Positions 8,728-17,004 of a stretch of 64,000 bases of DNA are shown here, in pieces. Positions within the stretch are counted from its first letter, which is position 1. Every line of letters starts with the position of its first letter. Source of the DNA: JANWXR01 sp964608265 (GTDB lineage: Bacteria; Chloroflexota; Anaerolineae; Anaerolineales; UBA6663); the NCBI GenBank assembly GCA_964608265.1, contig CAZSNP010000003.1:62001-126000 (forward strand), written 5' to 3'. Position numbers and translations under genes: made by a program. The notes below the pieces were generated by a model. It was not told the DNA's origin and did not search any database. It saw only the letters and a program-made list of their open reading frames with translations.

Positions 8728-10605
8728 TCAGTCGTTCGGGAAGCGGATGGGGTCGCCCTGATGCGGGACGCCGGCATGGGTGGCCGCGGCCCGCAGCGCG
8801 CTGACATCCAGCATCGGAGCGTAGCCGAGCAAATCGGCTGCAGACTGCGCCAACTCGTACGCCTGCCGGGCCTGGGCCGCCGCGCGGCCATAATCCCAGC
8901 GGTCAAACGAGCGTTTGGCCGACCGTTCGAGCCGCTCGGCCTGGCGCAGCAACTGGCGCACCGACCCCGCCTGCGGATGCCCGGCCAGTTGTTCGCGGAT
9001 GGACAGCGACCAGTTGACGTAGCCGGCCGTCTCCCAGCGATACATGTTGTCCATGTCGAACTGGCCGAAGCTGGCGCTCAGCGCGAGGTAGTGCATGACG
9101 GTGCAGCTTTCGTCGCCCGACCACGCGAAGTAGGTCGCGCCGCCCGGGCCATAGTCCAACCCCAACTCGGAATCGTAGCCATCGTGCGGGTGCGACATAC
9201 CGATGTGATGGCCGACCTCGTGCACCAGCGTATCGCTGAAGCCAAAGCCCAGACCCCGCGTCACCGGGCCGTTGAAGGCGAAGACGTAGCTTTGCGTGCC
9301 GTCAACCCAGTTATCATCGGCGAAGCCCAGCAGGCCGCCGCTAGCCGCTTCCTGCACTTCGTTTTGATTGAAGCTGAACGTCGAGACCACGTAGTCTTTT
9401 TCCCCGTACTCCGGCACATACGTGCTGTAGTTCGCATCGAAGTAGCAGAAGAGCTGGGCGAACGTGAAGCCAAAGTCATTCCAACAGTCGTTTTCGGGCA
9501 GCAGGCCGAGGAAGATGTTGAGCGACCGCAGCGCGCCGTCATCGATCGGGTGGTTGTCCTCGAGCGCCGAGTGCCAGTTGTAGTAAGGCTCGAAGCTCTG
9601 CAGCTTGTCGAGGATATGATGCTCGTTGATCCAATCCAGCCCGTTGGCGGCCGGGTCGGCCTCGAACATTTCCAGGTGAACGACCTTCTGGCCGTCCTTG
9701 CCCGGCGCGGTCACCAGCGGGTCGTAAAGCGGCGAGGTGGTGAAGAGCAGATTGATGGCTACGAAACGCGTCACCAGGCCGAGGTCGCCGGCGAGTTGAT
9801 CGGGGGCGCGATAGCCGCCGTCGGTGTACTCCCACACCGGCGGCATGCGGTAATCCGCGGCGCCGTCGCCATCCACGTCGGCATCATCCACGTTCCAGTT
9901 ACCGGTCCAAGCCTCCGGCCCGGCGGAGAGATCGTAGAACCACACCCGGCCAAAGGTGCCGCCCCAGGCGATCATCTTGCGCGAGCCGCGCAACACGCCG
10001 AAGTTGTAGCCGGTGTCCGGATCAGGCTCGTCGGTCTTGGTGTAGACGTGGAACTGGAAATCGGGCCGGCTGTGCCAGTTGATGAAGAAGATCGTGTAGC
10101 TGCGCTGCGGGTTGATGCCCAGCCGGTGCGCCGAGTCGAGCAACCAGCGTTCGGCGGACGGCCCGTCTATGAACAGCACGTCATCGGTGATATCGAGCAC
10201 ATTGTTGTCTTGATCGTTGTAGCCTTGCTGAAAAACGGTGAGGGGATTCGGGACGCCCAGGCTTGCCAGATAGCCGAAGAAATCATCTTCGAACTTCCGA
10301 TTGGCGTACGTGGGCCGGTATTCGAAATTGTATCGAAGCCCGAGGTCGCGGCCCGGCAGCCCGTAGAATTGCGGGTAGCGCACAACGGGCGTGTAGGTCT
10401 CCGGCAGATTGCTCAGCACCTCGTCTGCCTCTACCTGATCATGCTCATAGCCCACAAACACAAGGTTGATCGGGATGGTTTGCTCGAACTGCACGCTGCC
10501 GCTCGATTGCCGCTCGGCCGCGCGGGCGACGTTCGAAGTGGCGGGCGAAAGTGCCAACGCCAGACAGACCGCTACGCTCAAAAACGTAAACACCTTCCGA
10601 TACAT
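8728..10605 (-). CDS. Secreted zinc metalloprotease, metzincin type
   Basis: A 625-residue exported protein. The N-terminus is a signal peptide (FTFLSVAVCLALALSPAT, cleavage near ARAAE). Around residues 462-472 it has HEVGHHIGMSH, the HExxHxxGxxH zinc signature of metzincins, and about 40 residues later CTVMHYLAL provides a Met-turn. The 450 residues before the catalytic core are a large N-terminal region without a recognised domain; the last 100 residues form a helical, Ala/Arg-rich segment. It should cleave extracellular proteins; substrate unknown. The gene has its own terminator and a long upstream spacer, so it is probably monocistronic. Confidence 0.85.
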   Translation of the reverse strand: MYRKVFTFLSVAVCLALALSPATSNVARAAERQSSGSVQFEQTIPINLVFVGYEHDQVEADEVLSNLPETYTPVVRYPQFYGLPGRDLGLRYNFEYRPTYANRKFEDDFFGYLASLGVPNPLTVFQQGYNDQDNNVLDITDDVLFIDGPSAERWLLDSAHRLGINPQRSYTIFFINWHSRPDFQFHVYTKTDEPDPDTGYNFGVLRGSRKMIAWGGTFGRVWFYDLSAGPEAWTGNWNVDDADVDGDGAADYRMPPVWEYTDGGYRAPDQLAGDLGLVTRFVAINLLFTTSPLYDPLVTAPGKDGQKVVHLEMFEADPAANGLDWINEHHILDKLQSFEPYYNWHSALEDNHPIDDGALRSLNIFLGLLPENDCWNDFGFTFAQLFCYFDANYSTYVPEYGEKDYVVSTFSFNQNEVQEAASGGLLGFADDNWVDGTQSYVFAFNGPVTRGLGFGFSDTLVHEVGHHIGMSHPHDGYDSELGLDYGPGGATYFAWSGDESCTVMHYLALSASFGQFDMDNMYRWETAGYVNWSLSIREQLAGHPQAGSVRQLLRQAERLERSAKRSFDRWDYGRAAAQARQAYELAQSAADLLGYAPMLDVSALRAAATHAGVPHQGDPIRFPND

Positions 10606-10927
10606 GTTGCCTCCGATGTATTGTGTGGGAACGCCGACGGATGAGAGGGGGTATGGGACAGAAGAGCGGGTTGGTCACCTCCCGGCGCTCGGCGCGTCAC
10701 AAAGCCGGCCGAAGCGCCCAATACACTCAACGATGCCCGGCGCAGGTTCGTTACCGGCTCGTTGCCCGTGTGCTATGACTAAAGTCTTGAATCGGTGGAA
10801 GGTTCAGTCGGAGGTGCTGGCTGAGACCACAACGAGATTCTCCACCCATCGCTGGGTAGAGGTCAAGCCGTAAAATTACGGAGGCAAACCAACATCCCGG
10901 GGCGTTGGTTTGGGAGAGGGGGCCGGC
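10606..10927. other. Intergenic region, 322 bp, no gene seen
   Basis: No coding frame with family resemblance was found on either strand. Apart from the hairpin at 10886-10911, no tRNA-like, riboswitch-like or repeat structure was recognised. It probably contains the promoter of the minus-strand protease gene. Confidence 0.5.
10886..10911 (-). terminator. Hairpin after the small Pho-box gene
   Basis: Perfect 8-bp stem AAACCAAC / GTTGGTTT around a 10-nt loop, 17 bp downstream of the stop of the 10928-11230 gene. The T-run on the minus strand is weak and displaced, so it may act as a terminator or as a 3'-end stabiliser. Confidence 0.45.
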
Positions 10928-11230
10928 TCAGGACGCTTGTATCGCTACCCGCAGCCCTTCGCGCCGGATGAAGTGCTCGGCCTCGGGGCTTTCGGGCACC
11001 GTGATCAGACGCGGCGCGTGGCAGGAGCGATGGAGGATGAAGTGAAAGACCCGCGCACTCTGCTCGCCCCAGCGTGGGCGCAGATAGACCGGATCCTCGA
11101 TCCGCCAGCCCTGGTCGAGCGCGGACAGCAGCAGCCGCAGCCGGGGCTCGTTGCCACTCGGACTTACGGGCTGTTGCAACTGGCTCCATACCTCATCGCG
11201 GGCAAAGGTGTCGAGAGGCGACATGGTCAC
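10928..11230 (-). CDS. Conserved-looking small protein of unknown function, candidate Pho regulon member
   Basis: A 100-residue soluble protein with no signal peptide or membrane helix; I do not recognise its family. The middle contains WRIEDPVYLRPRW and VFHFILHRS, followed by ITVPESPEAEHFIRREGLRV, a pattern of alternating strands and a final helix. Either ATG at 11230 or the one at 11224 (MSPLDTF) could start it. It follows the phoU operon on the same strand but is separated from it by an intrinsic terminator and has its own Pho-box-like site about 50 bp upstream. That placement suggests phosphate-controlled expression. The function remains unknown. Confidence 0.6.
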   Translation of the reverse strand: MTMSPLDTFARDEVWSQLQQPVSPSGNEPRLRLLLSALDQGWRIEDPVYLRPRWGEQSARVFHFILHRSCHAPRLITVPESPEAEHFIRREGLRVAIQAS

Positions 11231-11279
11231 GCTCCGATTCTTGGGTTAGCCCGACAATAGCGCGGCGATTTCAAATCCG

Positions 11280-11297
11280 CCTCAACGTAGTGTTAAG
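11280..11297 (-). promoter_or_regulatory. Putative Pho box upstream of the 10928-11230 gene
   Basis: On the minus strand CTTAACA-CTAC-GTTGAGG, a 7-N4-7 direct repeat in the architecture of PhoB sites. It matches sites before pstS and phoB in the window and lies 50 bp before the start codon. Confidence 0.4.
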
Positions 11298-11317
11298 TTT
11301 CCACAACCTCCCGCCCA

Positions 11318-11346
11318 ACAAAAAAGCGCAGCCCGAATGGCTGCGC
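11318..11346 (-). terminator. Intrinsic terminator of the pst-phoU operon
   Basis: Perfect 8-bp stem GGCTGCGC/GCGCAGCC with a 5-nt loop, followed on the minus strand by six T. It lies about 240 bp downstream of phoU, just before the next Pho-box-like site. Confidence 0.8.
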
Positions 11347-11408
11347 CTTCGTGTTACATTCACGCCGCCAAAAGAACAACGCTCTCAATTGGAATCAAGG
11401 CGGTCGAA

Positions 11409-11551
11409 TGTCATGCCGAGGAGCGGAGCGACGGACGATGCGGCGTTACTTCGTAACGACAGCATCGCGGCATCTCTGGCTGGCCGCAAATCGCGCCAGG
11501 CTTGGGTAGAGACCGTGCGTTCTGCGAACGCCCGCTTCGCTCGGGGCGACA
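11409..11551. repeat. TGTCA-ended palindromic element, copy 1
   Basis: Begins TGTCATGCCGAGGAGCGG and ends CTCGGGGCGACA, so its ends are imperfect inverted repeats. An inner hairpin (GTTAC-TTC-GTAAC flanked by GATGC/GCATC) is present, as is CATCTCTGGCTGG. The same layout occurs at 44332 and 57798. It fills the 3' flank of phoU. Confidence 0.55.
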
Positions 11552-11583
11552 CGTACCTCCTTGAAACCAATTAAGAGCGAAGA

Positions 11584-12267
11584 TCAATACGGCGCCCACG
11601 GCCCGGCGCTGAGCTCCTTCATCTCGCCGCTGGCGATGAAGATGACGCGCTCGGCGATGTTGACGGTGCGGTCGCCGATGCGTTCGAGGTTGTGGGCCGA
11701 GAAGAGCAGGTATAAGGCGCGCGAGGTGGTGTGCGGGTCCTCGGCGATGAAGCTGATCAACTCGCGGAAGATCTGCTGATACAGTTCGTCGATCACGTCG
11801 TCGCGGGCGGCCACGCCGCGGGCGGCCTCGGCGTCGCGGGCCACAAAGGCATCCAGCGCGGAGCGCAGCATCACGCGGCACTCATCGGCCATGCGCGGCA
11901 TGTCGATGAGGGGCTTCAACAGAGGCTGGTCGCCCATCTTCAGCACGGTCTTGGCGATGCCGGCGGCGTGGTCGGCCATGCGCTCCATGTCGCTGATGAC
12001 GTTCATGGCGGCGACGATGAAGCGCAAATCGGTGGCGATGGGCTGCTGGGTGGCGATGAGACGGATGCAGTCCTCTTCGATCTTGAAGCGCAGGTCGTTG
12101 ATCTTGGCGTCGTTGGCCACCACCTGCCGCGCCAGTTCAAGGTCACGCTCGGCCAGCGAGCGCATGCCCTGAGTGATGGCCTCGTCCAACAGACCGCCCA
12201 TCCGCAGCAGGTTATCCTGAAGCTGGCGCAGCTCCTGGTCAAAGTGCGCCCGGTTTGAAGTGGTCAC
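11584..12267 (-). CDS. phoU: Phosphate signalling complex protein PhoU
   Basis: A 227-residue all-helical protein, normal length for PhoU, made of two repeated three-helix PhoU domains (about 10-100 and 115-220). Family motifs include DLRFIVAAMNVISDMERMAD in the first half and the equivalent LYLLFSAHNLERIGDRTVNI in the second, both of which carry the metal-binding acidic residues. PhoU links the PstSCAB transporter to the PhoR kinase and dampens Pho signalling when phosphate is plentiful. It is the last gene of the pst operon here, 9 bp after an HD-domain gene, and is followed by a terminator. Confidence 0.95.
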   Translation of the reverse strand: MTTSNRAHFDQELRQLQDNLLRMGGLLDEAITQGMRSLAERDLELARQVVANDAKINDLRFKIEEDCIRLIATQQPIATDLRFIVAAMNVISDMERMADHAAGIAKTVLKMGDQPLLKPLIDMPRMADECRVMLRSALDAFVARDAEAARGVAARDDVIDELYQQIFRELISFIAEDPHTTSRALYLLFSAHNLERIGDRTVNIAERVIFIASGEMKELSAGPWAPY

Positions 12268-12276
12268 TTTTTCTCC

Positions 12277-13080
12277 TTACACGGCCAGCGGCACGAGGCG
12301 CCGCTCGGTCCCGTTGTCTATCCGTGCCACGACCTCGATGAGTTCGTGCAGGGTCGAGAAGCGGATGCGTTGCTGCAATATCTCCCCGGCGTGCGCCAGG
12401 CCGGAGGCGTGGTTCATGCGCACCTCGATCCGAACCGGCCGCTGCTCGCCGCGATGCAGCGTGACTTCCTGAATCGCCGTGGCCGAGGCCCCATCCACCG
12501 AACGCGACCGGCCCCTGGTCATGTCGAGCGCATCGGCCACGCGCAGGATGCCGGCCTCGATCGTGAAGCACGCCAGCCCGTTGAAGTGGGTGGCGATGGC
12601 GTGCATCACCTCCGAGACGAGGATCGTGCGTTCGCGCACGCCGTACAGCCCATCGAGCAGCTCGCGCGCTTTGGCGAAGGCCAACGGCAACCCGAACTCG
12701 TGGTGGCGGTCGTAATGTACCACCAAACCCAGATCATGGAGCGCCGCTGCCAGCACGACGTTGAGCTCGGCGTCGCCGCGTCCCAGCCCGTGTTGGCTGA
12801 CGACATTCGCGGTGTAGCCGGCCTCCATCAGCAGACGCAACATCCGCAGGCTGGCGTTGGCGACGATGCGAATGTGGGTTTCGCCGTGATCGCTCGCCCC
12901 GAGGCGTTCGACTGCGTTGACATTCGCGCAGCGCCACATCTGGCGCAACTCTTCGTCGGCGTTGATGCGGTCCACCAGGGCCTGCAGGCGCGGATTGTGA
13001 CGGGCCGGCACGGAGAAGCTCGACGGCCCGTGATAGACCGGTGGGCTGGGCGCAAACGTGGGTTGGGCAATAAGCGACAT
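12277..13080 (-). CDS. HD-domain protein embedded in the pst-phoU operon
   Basis: A 267-residue protein with an HD-type metal-dependent phosphohydrolase fold: ASDHGETHIRIVANASLRML gives the first histidines, AALHDLGLVVHYDRHHEFG gives the HD dyad and a later His, and EAGILRVADALDMTRGRS supplies the final Asp. Such domains hydrolyse phosphate esters or nucleotides; the substrate is unknown. The start at 13080 (MSLIAQP) was preferred because GAGGT lies six bases upstream; ATG at 13095 would add five residues. It is squeezed between arsC and phoU in one operon, which suggests a role connected with phosphate or arsenate status. That link is inference only. Confidence 0.8.
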   Translation of the reverse strand: MSLIAQPTFAPSPPVYHGPSSFSVPARHNPRLQALVDRINADEELRQMWRCANVNAVERLGASDHGETHIRIVANASLRMLRLLMEAGYTANVVSQHGLGRGDAELNVVLAAALHDLGLVVHYDRHHEFGLPLAFAKARELLDGLYGVRERTILVSEVMHAIATHFNGLACFTIEAGILRVADALDMTRGRSRSVDGASATAIQEVTLHRGEQRPVRIEVRMNHASGLAHAGEILQQRIRFSTLHELIEVVARIDNGTERRLVPLAV

Positions 13081-13139
13081 TGATACCTCAAACATGACTC
13101 AACCTGGACGGATACCGGCGTTTCAAGACGGAGCGGAAG

Positions 13140-13607
13140 TTACAGATCGGATTGGGCCAGCGGCGCGTTGTGCAGGGGCACATTCAGCTCGCGCAACCAC
13201 TCCCGCATCTGCGCGCCGATCTGATCGCGGACGCGGCGGAACTCCGCCAGCTTTTCTTCGGCGGAGCCTTCGGCCCGGGCAGGATCATCGAAGGGCCAGA
13301 ACATGCGCTTGCTCACGCCGACGAAGACCGTCGGGCATTTCTCCTCGGCGTCACCGCAGACGATGATGAGGTAGGCGAAGTTGACGTAGCCCAGATACTC
13401 GCGCACGTGCTTGGAGCGCTGCTGGCTGACGTCAACACCCATCTCCTCCATCACCTTGACGGTCAGTGGATTCATACCCTTCGGCTCGAGGCCGGCGCTG
13501 TAGGCCTCGAAGGTGTCGCCGGCGTAATGGCGCAGCAGGCCTTCGGCCATCTGGCTGCGGGCCGAGTTTCCGGTGCACAGGAAAAGGACTTTGGCTTTGG
13601 TGGGCAT
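13140..13607 (-). CDS. arsC: Arsenate reductase, thioredoxin-coupled (LMW phosphatase fold)
   Basis: A 155-residue protein of the low-molecular-weight tyrosine phosphatase fold. The P-loop is CTGNSAR at residues 11-17, the resolving cysteines are C84 and C91 (IIVCGDAEEKCP) and the general acid is in FDDPA. The spacing of the three cysteines agrees with thioredoxin-linked arsenate reductases, which reduce As(V) to As(III), rather than with a plain tyrosine phosphatase. Located directly after pstB in the phosphate operon; arsenate enters cells through phosphate transporters, so the pairing is sensible. A second copy of this domain is fused to PhoR nearby. Confidence 0.88.
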   Translation of the reverse strand: MPTKAKVLFLCTGNSARSQMAEGLLRHYAGDTFEAYSAGLEPKGMNPLTVKVMEEMGVDVSQQRSKHVREYLGYVNFAYLIIVCGDAEEKCPTVFVGVSKRMFWPFDDPARAEGSAEEKLAEFRRVRDQIGAQMREWLRELNVPLHNAPLAQSDL

Positions 13608-13617
13608 AGCTCAAACC

Positions 13618-13686
13618 GTGTCGCGGGCCGGGAGCCGAGTGGTCTCCGCAGAGACAGCCACCCGACACCCGGGCACCCGACACTCC
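13618..13686. repeat. Heptamer-word hairpin between pstB and arsC
   Basis: Right arm contains CACCCGACACCCGGGCACCC with ACCC words spaced 7 and 8 nt; the left arm is a degenerate complement (GTCGCGGGCCGGGAG). It fills the spacer between pstB stop and arsC start. Confidence 0.4.
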
Positions 13687-13687
13687 G

Positions 13688-14521
13688 TTATCCAAACCTG
13701 CCCGACACGTAATCCTCGGTTCGCTTGTCCTTCGGGCGGGTGAAGATGGTGTTGGTGTCGTCGAACTCGATGACGGTTCCGGCGCGCGTGCCCTCGTACA
13801 ACATCATCATCGCCGTCCGGTCGCTGACACGCGCGGCCTGTTGCATGTTGTGGGTGACGATGATGATGGTGTAGTCCTTCTTCAACTCCTGCATCAGCTC
13901 CTCGATCTTCAGCGTCGCAATCGGGTCGAGGGCCGAGCACGGCTCATCCATCAGGATGATCTCGGGCGAGATGGCGATGGTGCGGGCGATACACAGGCGT
14001 TGCTGCTGGCCGCCCGAGAGCGAGTAGCCGCTCTGATTGAGCTTGTCCTTCACTTCCTCCCACAGCGCCGCGCCGCGCAGCGAGCGCTCCACCAGCGCAT
14101 CCAGGTCGCCCTTGTTGCCTCTGAAGCCGTTGATGCGCGCACCCCATGAGATGTTTTCGTAGATGCTTTTAGGGAACGGATTCGGTTTTTGAAAGACCAT
14201 GCCGATGCGCCGGCGCACCTCTACCGGGTCAACCTCGGGGGCATACAGATTGCGGCCATGCATGAGGATTTCGCCTTCGGCGCGCGCGCCCGAGACGAAG
14301 TCGTTCATGCGGTTGAAGGCGCGCAGTATCGTGCTCTTGCCGCAGCCGGACGGGCCGATGATGGCGGTGATCTCGCGGCTCTTGATCTTCAGGCTGACAT
14401 CGTGGATGGCCTTGAAGGCGCCGTAGTAGATGTGCAGGCCGCGCGTCTCGATGGCGACGTTGTCGGTGGCGCCGTTGCTCGAATGACGATCCGAGACGAC
14501 GGTAGACAGATTGAGTCCCAT
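13688..14521 (-). CDS. pstB: Phosphate ABC transporter ATP-binding protein PstB
   Basis: A 277-residue ABC ATPase that powers phosphate import by PstCA. Walker A is GPSGCGKST, the Q-loop is in MVFQKPNPFPKSIYENI (the PNPFP signature is specific to PstB), the ABC signature is YSLSGGQQQRLCIARTIA, Walker B is EIILMDEPCSALDP and the switch His is in VTHNMQQAARVSD. An N-terminal extension of about 20 residues precedes the domain. It lies 2 bp after pstA in the same operon. Confidence 0.97.
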   Translation of the reverse strand: MGLNLSTVVSDRHSSNGATDNVAIETRGLHIYYGAFKAIHDVSLKIKSREITAIIGPSGCGKSTILRAFNRMNDFVSGARAEGEILMHGRNLYAPEVDPVEVRRRIGMVFQKPNPFPKSIYENISWGARINGFRGNKGDLDALVERSLRGAALWEEVKDKLNQSGYSLSGGQQQRLCIARTIAISPEIILMDEPCSALDPIATLKIEELMQELKKDYTIIIVTHNMQQAARVSDRTAMMMLYEGTRAGTVIEFDDTNTIFTRPKDKRTEDYVSGRFG

Positions 14522-14523
14522 GA

Positions 14524-15771
14524 TCAGTACAGCCTCCGGCTGAAACGATTGCGCAAACTGATGGCGGTTGCGTTCAACGTCAACAGCATCGCCAGCAGCA
14601 CCAGGATGGCGGCGGCGGCGATGTTGCGGAACTCGCCCTGCGGGCGCGAGGTCCAGTTGTAGATTTGGATGGGCAGGGCGGTGAACTTCGAGAACAGCCC
14701 ATCCGGGTCGACGGTGATGAAGGTCGAAGCCCCGATGACGATCAGCGGCGCGGTCTCACCGATGGCGCGGGAGACGGCCAGGATGCTGCCGGTGAGGACG
14801 CCGGGCAGGGCGTTGGGCAGGACGTGTGACCAGATCGTCTGCCACTTGGTCGCGCCCAGCCCATAGGCGGCCTGGCGCAGCGAGTCGGGCACGGCCTTGA
14901 TGGCCTCCTGCGCGTTGACGATGATGAGCGGCAGGATCAGGAGCGCCATCGTCAGCGCCGCCGAGATGATGGTGCGGCCATTCGAATCGGTCACCCCGAA
15001 CATCGCGCCGCTGCTAAAGGCCTCCAGCGCGCGCACAAAGATCGCCAACCCGAGGATGCCGTACACAATAGACGGCACGCCGGCCAGGTTGTAGATGTTC
15101 GTCTCGATGATGCGGTTGATCCAGGCGCCGTGATCGGCATATTCCTGCAGGTAGATCGCCGCGCCGACGCCGATGGGCAGGGCGATGAGGATAGTGATGG
15201 CGATGAGCCAGAGTGAGCCGAGGATAGCGGTGCGCACCCCGGCGTACTCGGCCTGGCTCGACATCGGGTTGGTCAGGAAGCCGACCGTCAGCCACGAGCG
15301 GAATTCAAGCGTGGCCCTGGGATGGTCTTCGGCCAGCTCGGCTTCGATCTTCGCGCGATTGGTCAACGACTCGGTCAACGACCACGTCTCGACCACCTTG
15401 CGCTGGATGACACGCTCGAGGACGAGGACGTACACGTCATCGCGCGAGCGGCTCGTAAAGGGTTGCTCCTTATTCAGTTTGTTGAACGCCCCTTTGGAGA
15501 TTTTCTTCTGCAGGATTGCGACCAGTTCTGGCTGTGACAGTTCGTCGAGCGGACGGTCGGAAACGGACGCAACCGCGACTTTGTCCTCGTAGGCCATGTA
15601 ACCGAAGGCGCGATCGACGATGTTGTAGAGCAGGGCAGTCAGGCCGATGATGCCGATGCAGGTGGCGAGCAGAAACCAGGCCTGCCAGGCCAGGCCAAAA
15701 CGATGGCGGCCACGGAGGTTTTCGGTCGCGGCCCGGCCCTCGGGTAAACCGCCGGAGGTGTAGGCGCTCAT
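14524..15771 (-). CDS. pstA: Phosphate ABC transporter permease PstA, with a large periplasmic insertion
   Basis: A 415-residue inner-membrane permease, about 120 residues longer than typical PstA. After the first membrane helix (WFLLATCIGIIGLTALLYNI) there is a soluble, charged stretch of about 110 residues (roughly 60-180) before the conserved permease core. The core has the cytoplasmic EAA-type loop AIKAVPDSLRQAAYGLGATK, the PGVLTGSILAVSRAIGETAPL segment typical of PstA, and YNWTSRPQ near the end. Its start overlaps the stop of pstC by four bases (ATGA), indicating translational coupling. The insertion is predicted to be extracytoplasmic; its role is unknown. Confidence 0.95.
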   Translation of the reverse strand: MSAYTSGGLPEGRAATENLRGRHRFGLAWQAWFLLATCIGIIGLTALLYNIVDRAFGYMAYEDKVAVASVSDRPLDELSQPELVAILQKKISKGAFNKLNKEQPFTSRSRDDVYVLVLERVIQRKVVETWSLTESLTNRAKIEAELAEDHPRATLEFRSWLTVGFLTNPMSSQAEYAGVRTAILGSLWLIAITILIALPIGVGAAIYLQEYADHGAWINRIIETNIYNLAGVPSIVYGILGLAIFVRALEAFSSGAMFGVTDSNGRTIISAALTMALLILPLIIVNAQEAIKAVPDSLRQAAYGLGATKWQTIWSHVLPNALPGVLTGSILAVSRAIGETAPLIVIGASTFITVDPDGLFSKFTALPIQIYNWTSRPQGEFRNIAAAAILVLLAMLLTLNATAISLRNRFSRRLY

Positions 15772-16742
15772 TGGTAGGCCTCCCGGAAGCGGTTGACGAT
15801 TTGGCGGCTGATGAGGTTGAGCGCGAGCGTGACGGCGAACAGCACCAACCCCAGCGCGAAGATGCTCTCGTATTGGATCGAGGCATAGCTCAGGTCTCCG
15901 CCGCTGATGCGGGCGATGTGGCCGGTGATGGTTTCAGCCGCCTCGAAGGGGTTGAAGGTGAGGTTCGGCCCGGCCCCGGCGGCGATGGCGACGATCATCG
16001 TCTCGCCGACCGCGCGCGACATGCCGATGATGAAAGCGGCGACGATGCCCGATAGCGCCGCGGGCAGCACCACCTGCACTGCCGTCTCGAGCTTGGTGGC
16101 CCCCAATCCGTAGGCGGCCTCCCGCAGGCTGCGCGGCACCGCGCTCAACGCATCCTCGCTCATCGAGGTGATGAGGGGCATGATCATGATGCCCATCACG
16201 ATACCGGCGGCGGCGTTGTTGTAGATCTGCACCGTCTCCTGACCGAAGATCAACCGCAGCAGCGGCGTCATAAACGTCAGCGCGAAGAAGCCATACACCA
16301 CCGTCGGCACCCCGGCCAGCACCTCGAGCGTGGGCTTGAGGTAGTTGCGGACGCGCGGTGTGGCATACTCGCTCAAATAAATCGCCGCGCTCACGCCGAG
16401 CGGCACCGACACCAACAGCGCGATCAGGCTCGTCATCAGCGTGGCGTTGACCAGCGGCCAGACGCCAAACTGGCCGATCTCCGGCTGCCAACGGAACGTC
16501 GTGAAGACTTCACCGGCATTGACCTCGGGGTTGGTGAAGAACAAGAGCGACTCTTGCCCAAGCACATACACGATGCCGAGCGTGGTGAGAATGGAGAGCG
16601 CACCGCACAAAAACAGGAAACTTTGTATCAATGTCTCCCCGAGACGCGGCCGGCGGCGCAAGTCACTGGGGCGGAACGTGCCCTCAAAGGCGGCCGGGGT
16701 GGCCAGCCGGGTTTGGATGTCGGTTGTGCTTGCCATCATCAA
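15768..16742 (-). CDS. pstC: Phosphate ABC transporter permease PstC
   Basis: A 324-residue integral membrane permease forming a heterodimer with PstA. Six membrane helices are visible; the conserved loop reads ALSAVPRSLREAAYGLGATK, followed by SGIVAAFIIGMSRAVGETMI, diagnostic for PstC. The first helix (FLFLCGALSILTTLGIVYVL) is preceded by a cytoplasmic N-terminus of about 35 residues. Several adjacent Met codons exist at the start (16742, 16739, 16736). The gene follows pstS after a 262-bp spacer that contains a strong hairpin, a common way of making more binding protein than permease. Confidence 0.96.
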   Translation of the reverse strand: MMMASTTDIQTRLATPAAFEGTFRPSDLRRRPRLGETLIQSFLFLCGALSILTTLGIVYVLGQESLLFFTNPEVNAGEVFTTFRWQPEIGQFGVWPLVNATLMTSLIALLVSVPLGVSAAIYLSEYATPRVRNYLKPTLEVLAGVPTVVYGFFALTFMTPLLRLIFGQETVQIYNNAAAGIVMGIMIMPLITSMSEDALSAVPRSLREAAYGLGATKLETAVQVVLPAALSGIVAAFIIGMSRAVGETMIVAIAAGAGPNLTFNPFEAAETITGHIARISGGDLSYASIQYESIFALGLVLFAVTLALNLISRQIVNRFREAYQ

Positions 16743-16958
16743 CTCCTTACGGACTTTGATACCGAGACCATCGCCCTTGTCGCCAAACGCTGGAGATGAG
16801 GTACGGACTTCGCTGGGCCGCTAGCCGGGGTAGGGAGGTGGCTAGCGCCGGTCGAAACGATTCCAGTGTTGCGCACAACGTTGCACAGCCTCGATTCGGG
16901 AGGGTGGCCCGGGCAGCGGGCGATTCACTGCGGGCCGCCGCGTCGGGAGATTGCCAGC

Positions 16959-16992
16959 GGGGGGAGGCCGCGCCTGCGCGCAACCTCCCTCC
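16959..16992 (-). terminator. Intercistronic hairpin between pstS and pstC
   Basis: Nine-base stem (GGGGGGAGG / CCTCCCTCC, one G-U pair) around a loop that itself contains GCGC/GCGC pairing, 12 bp beyond the pstS stop. No T-run follows, so partial termination or mRNA 3'-end protection of pstS is more likely than full termination. Confidence 0.45.
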
Positions 16993-17004
16993 GCGCGTTT
17001 CTGT

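Noticed and set aside
8719..10644. 641-codon plus-strand frame opposite the metzincin
   Set aside because: The minus strand has a signal peptide and zinc motif; the plus frame has no motif and reads like a reversed translation.
10741..10880. Possible tRNA or small RNA
   Set aside because: GGTTCG-like words occur but no cloverleaf could be drawn.
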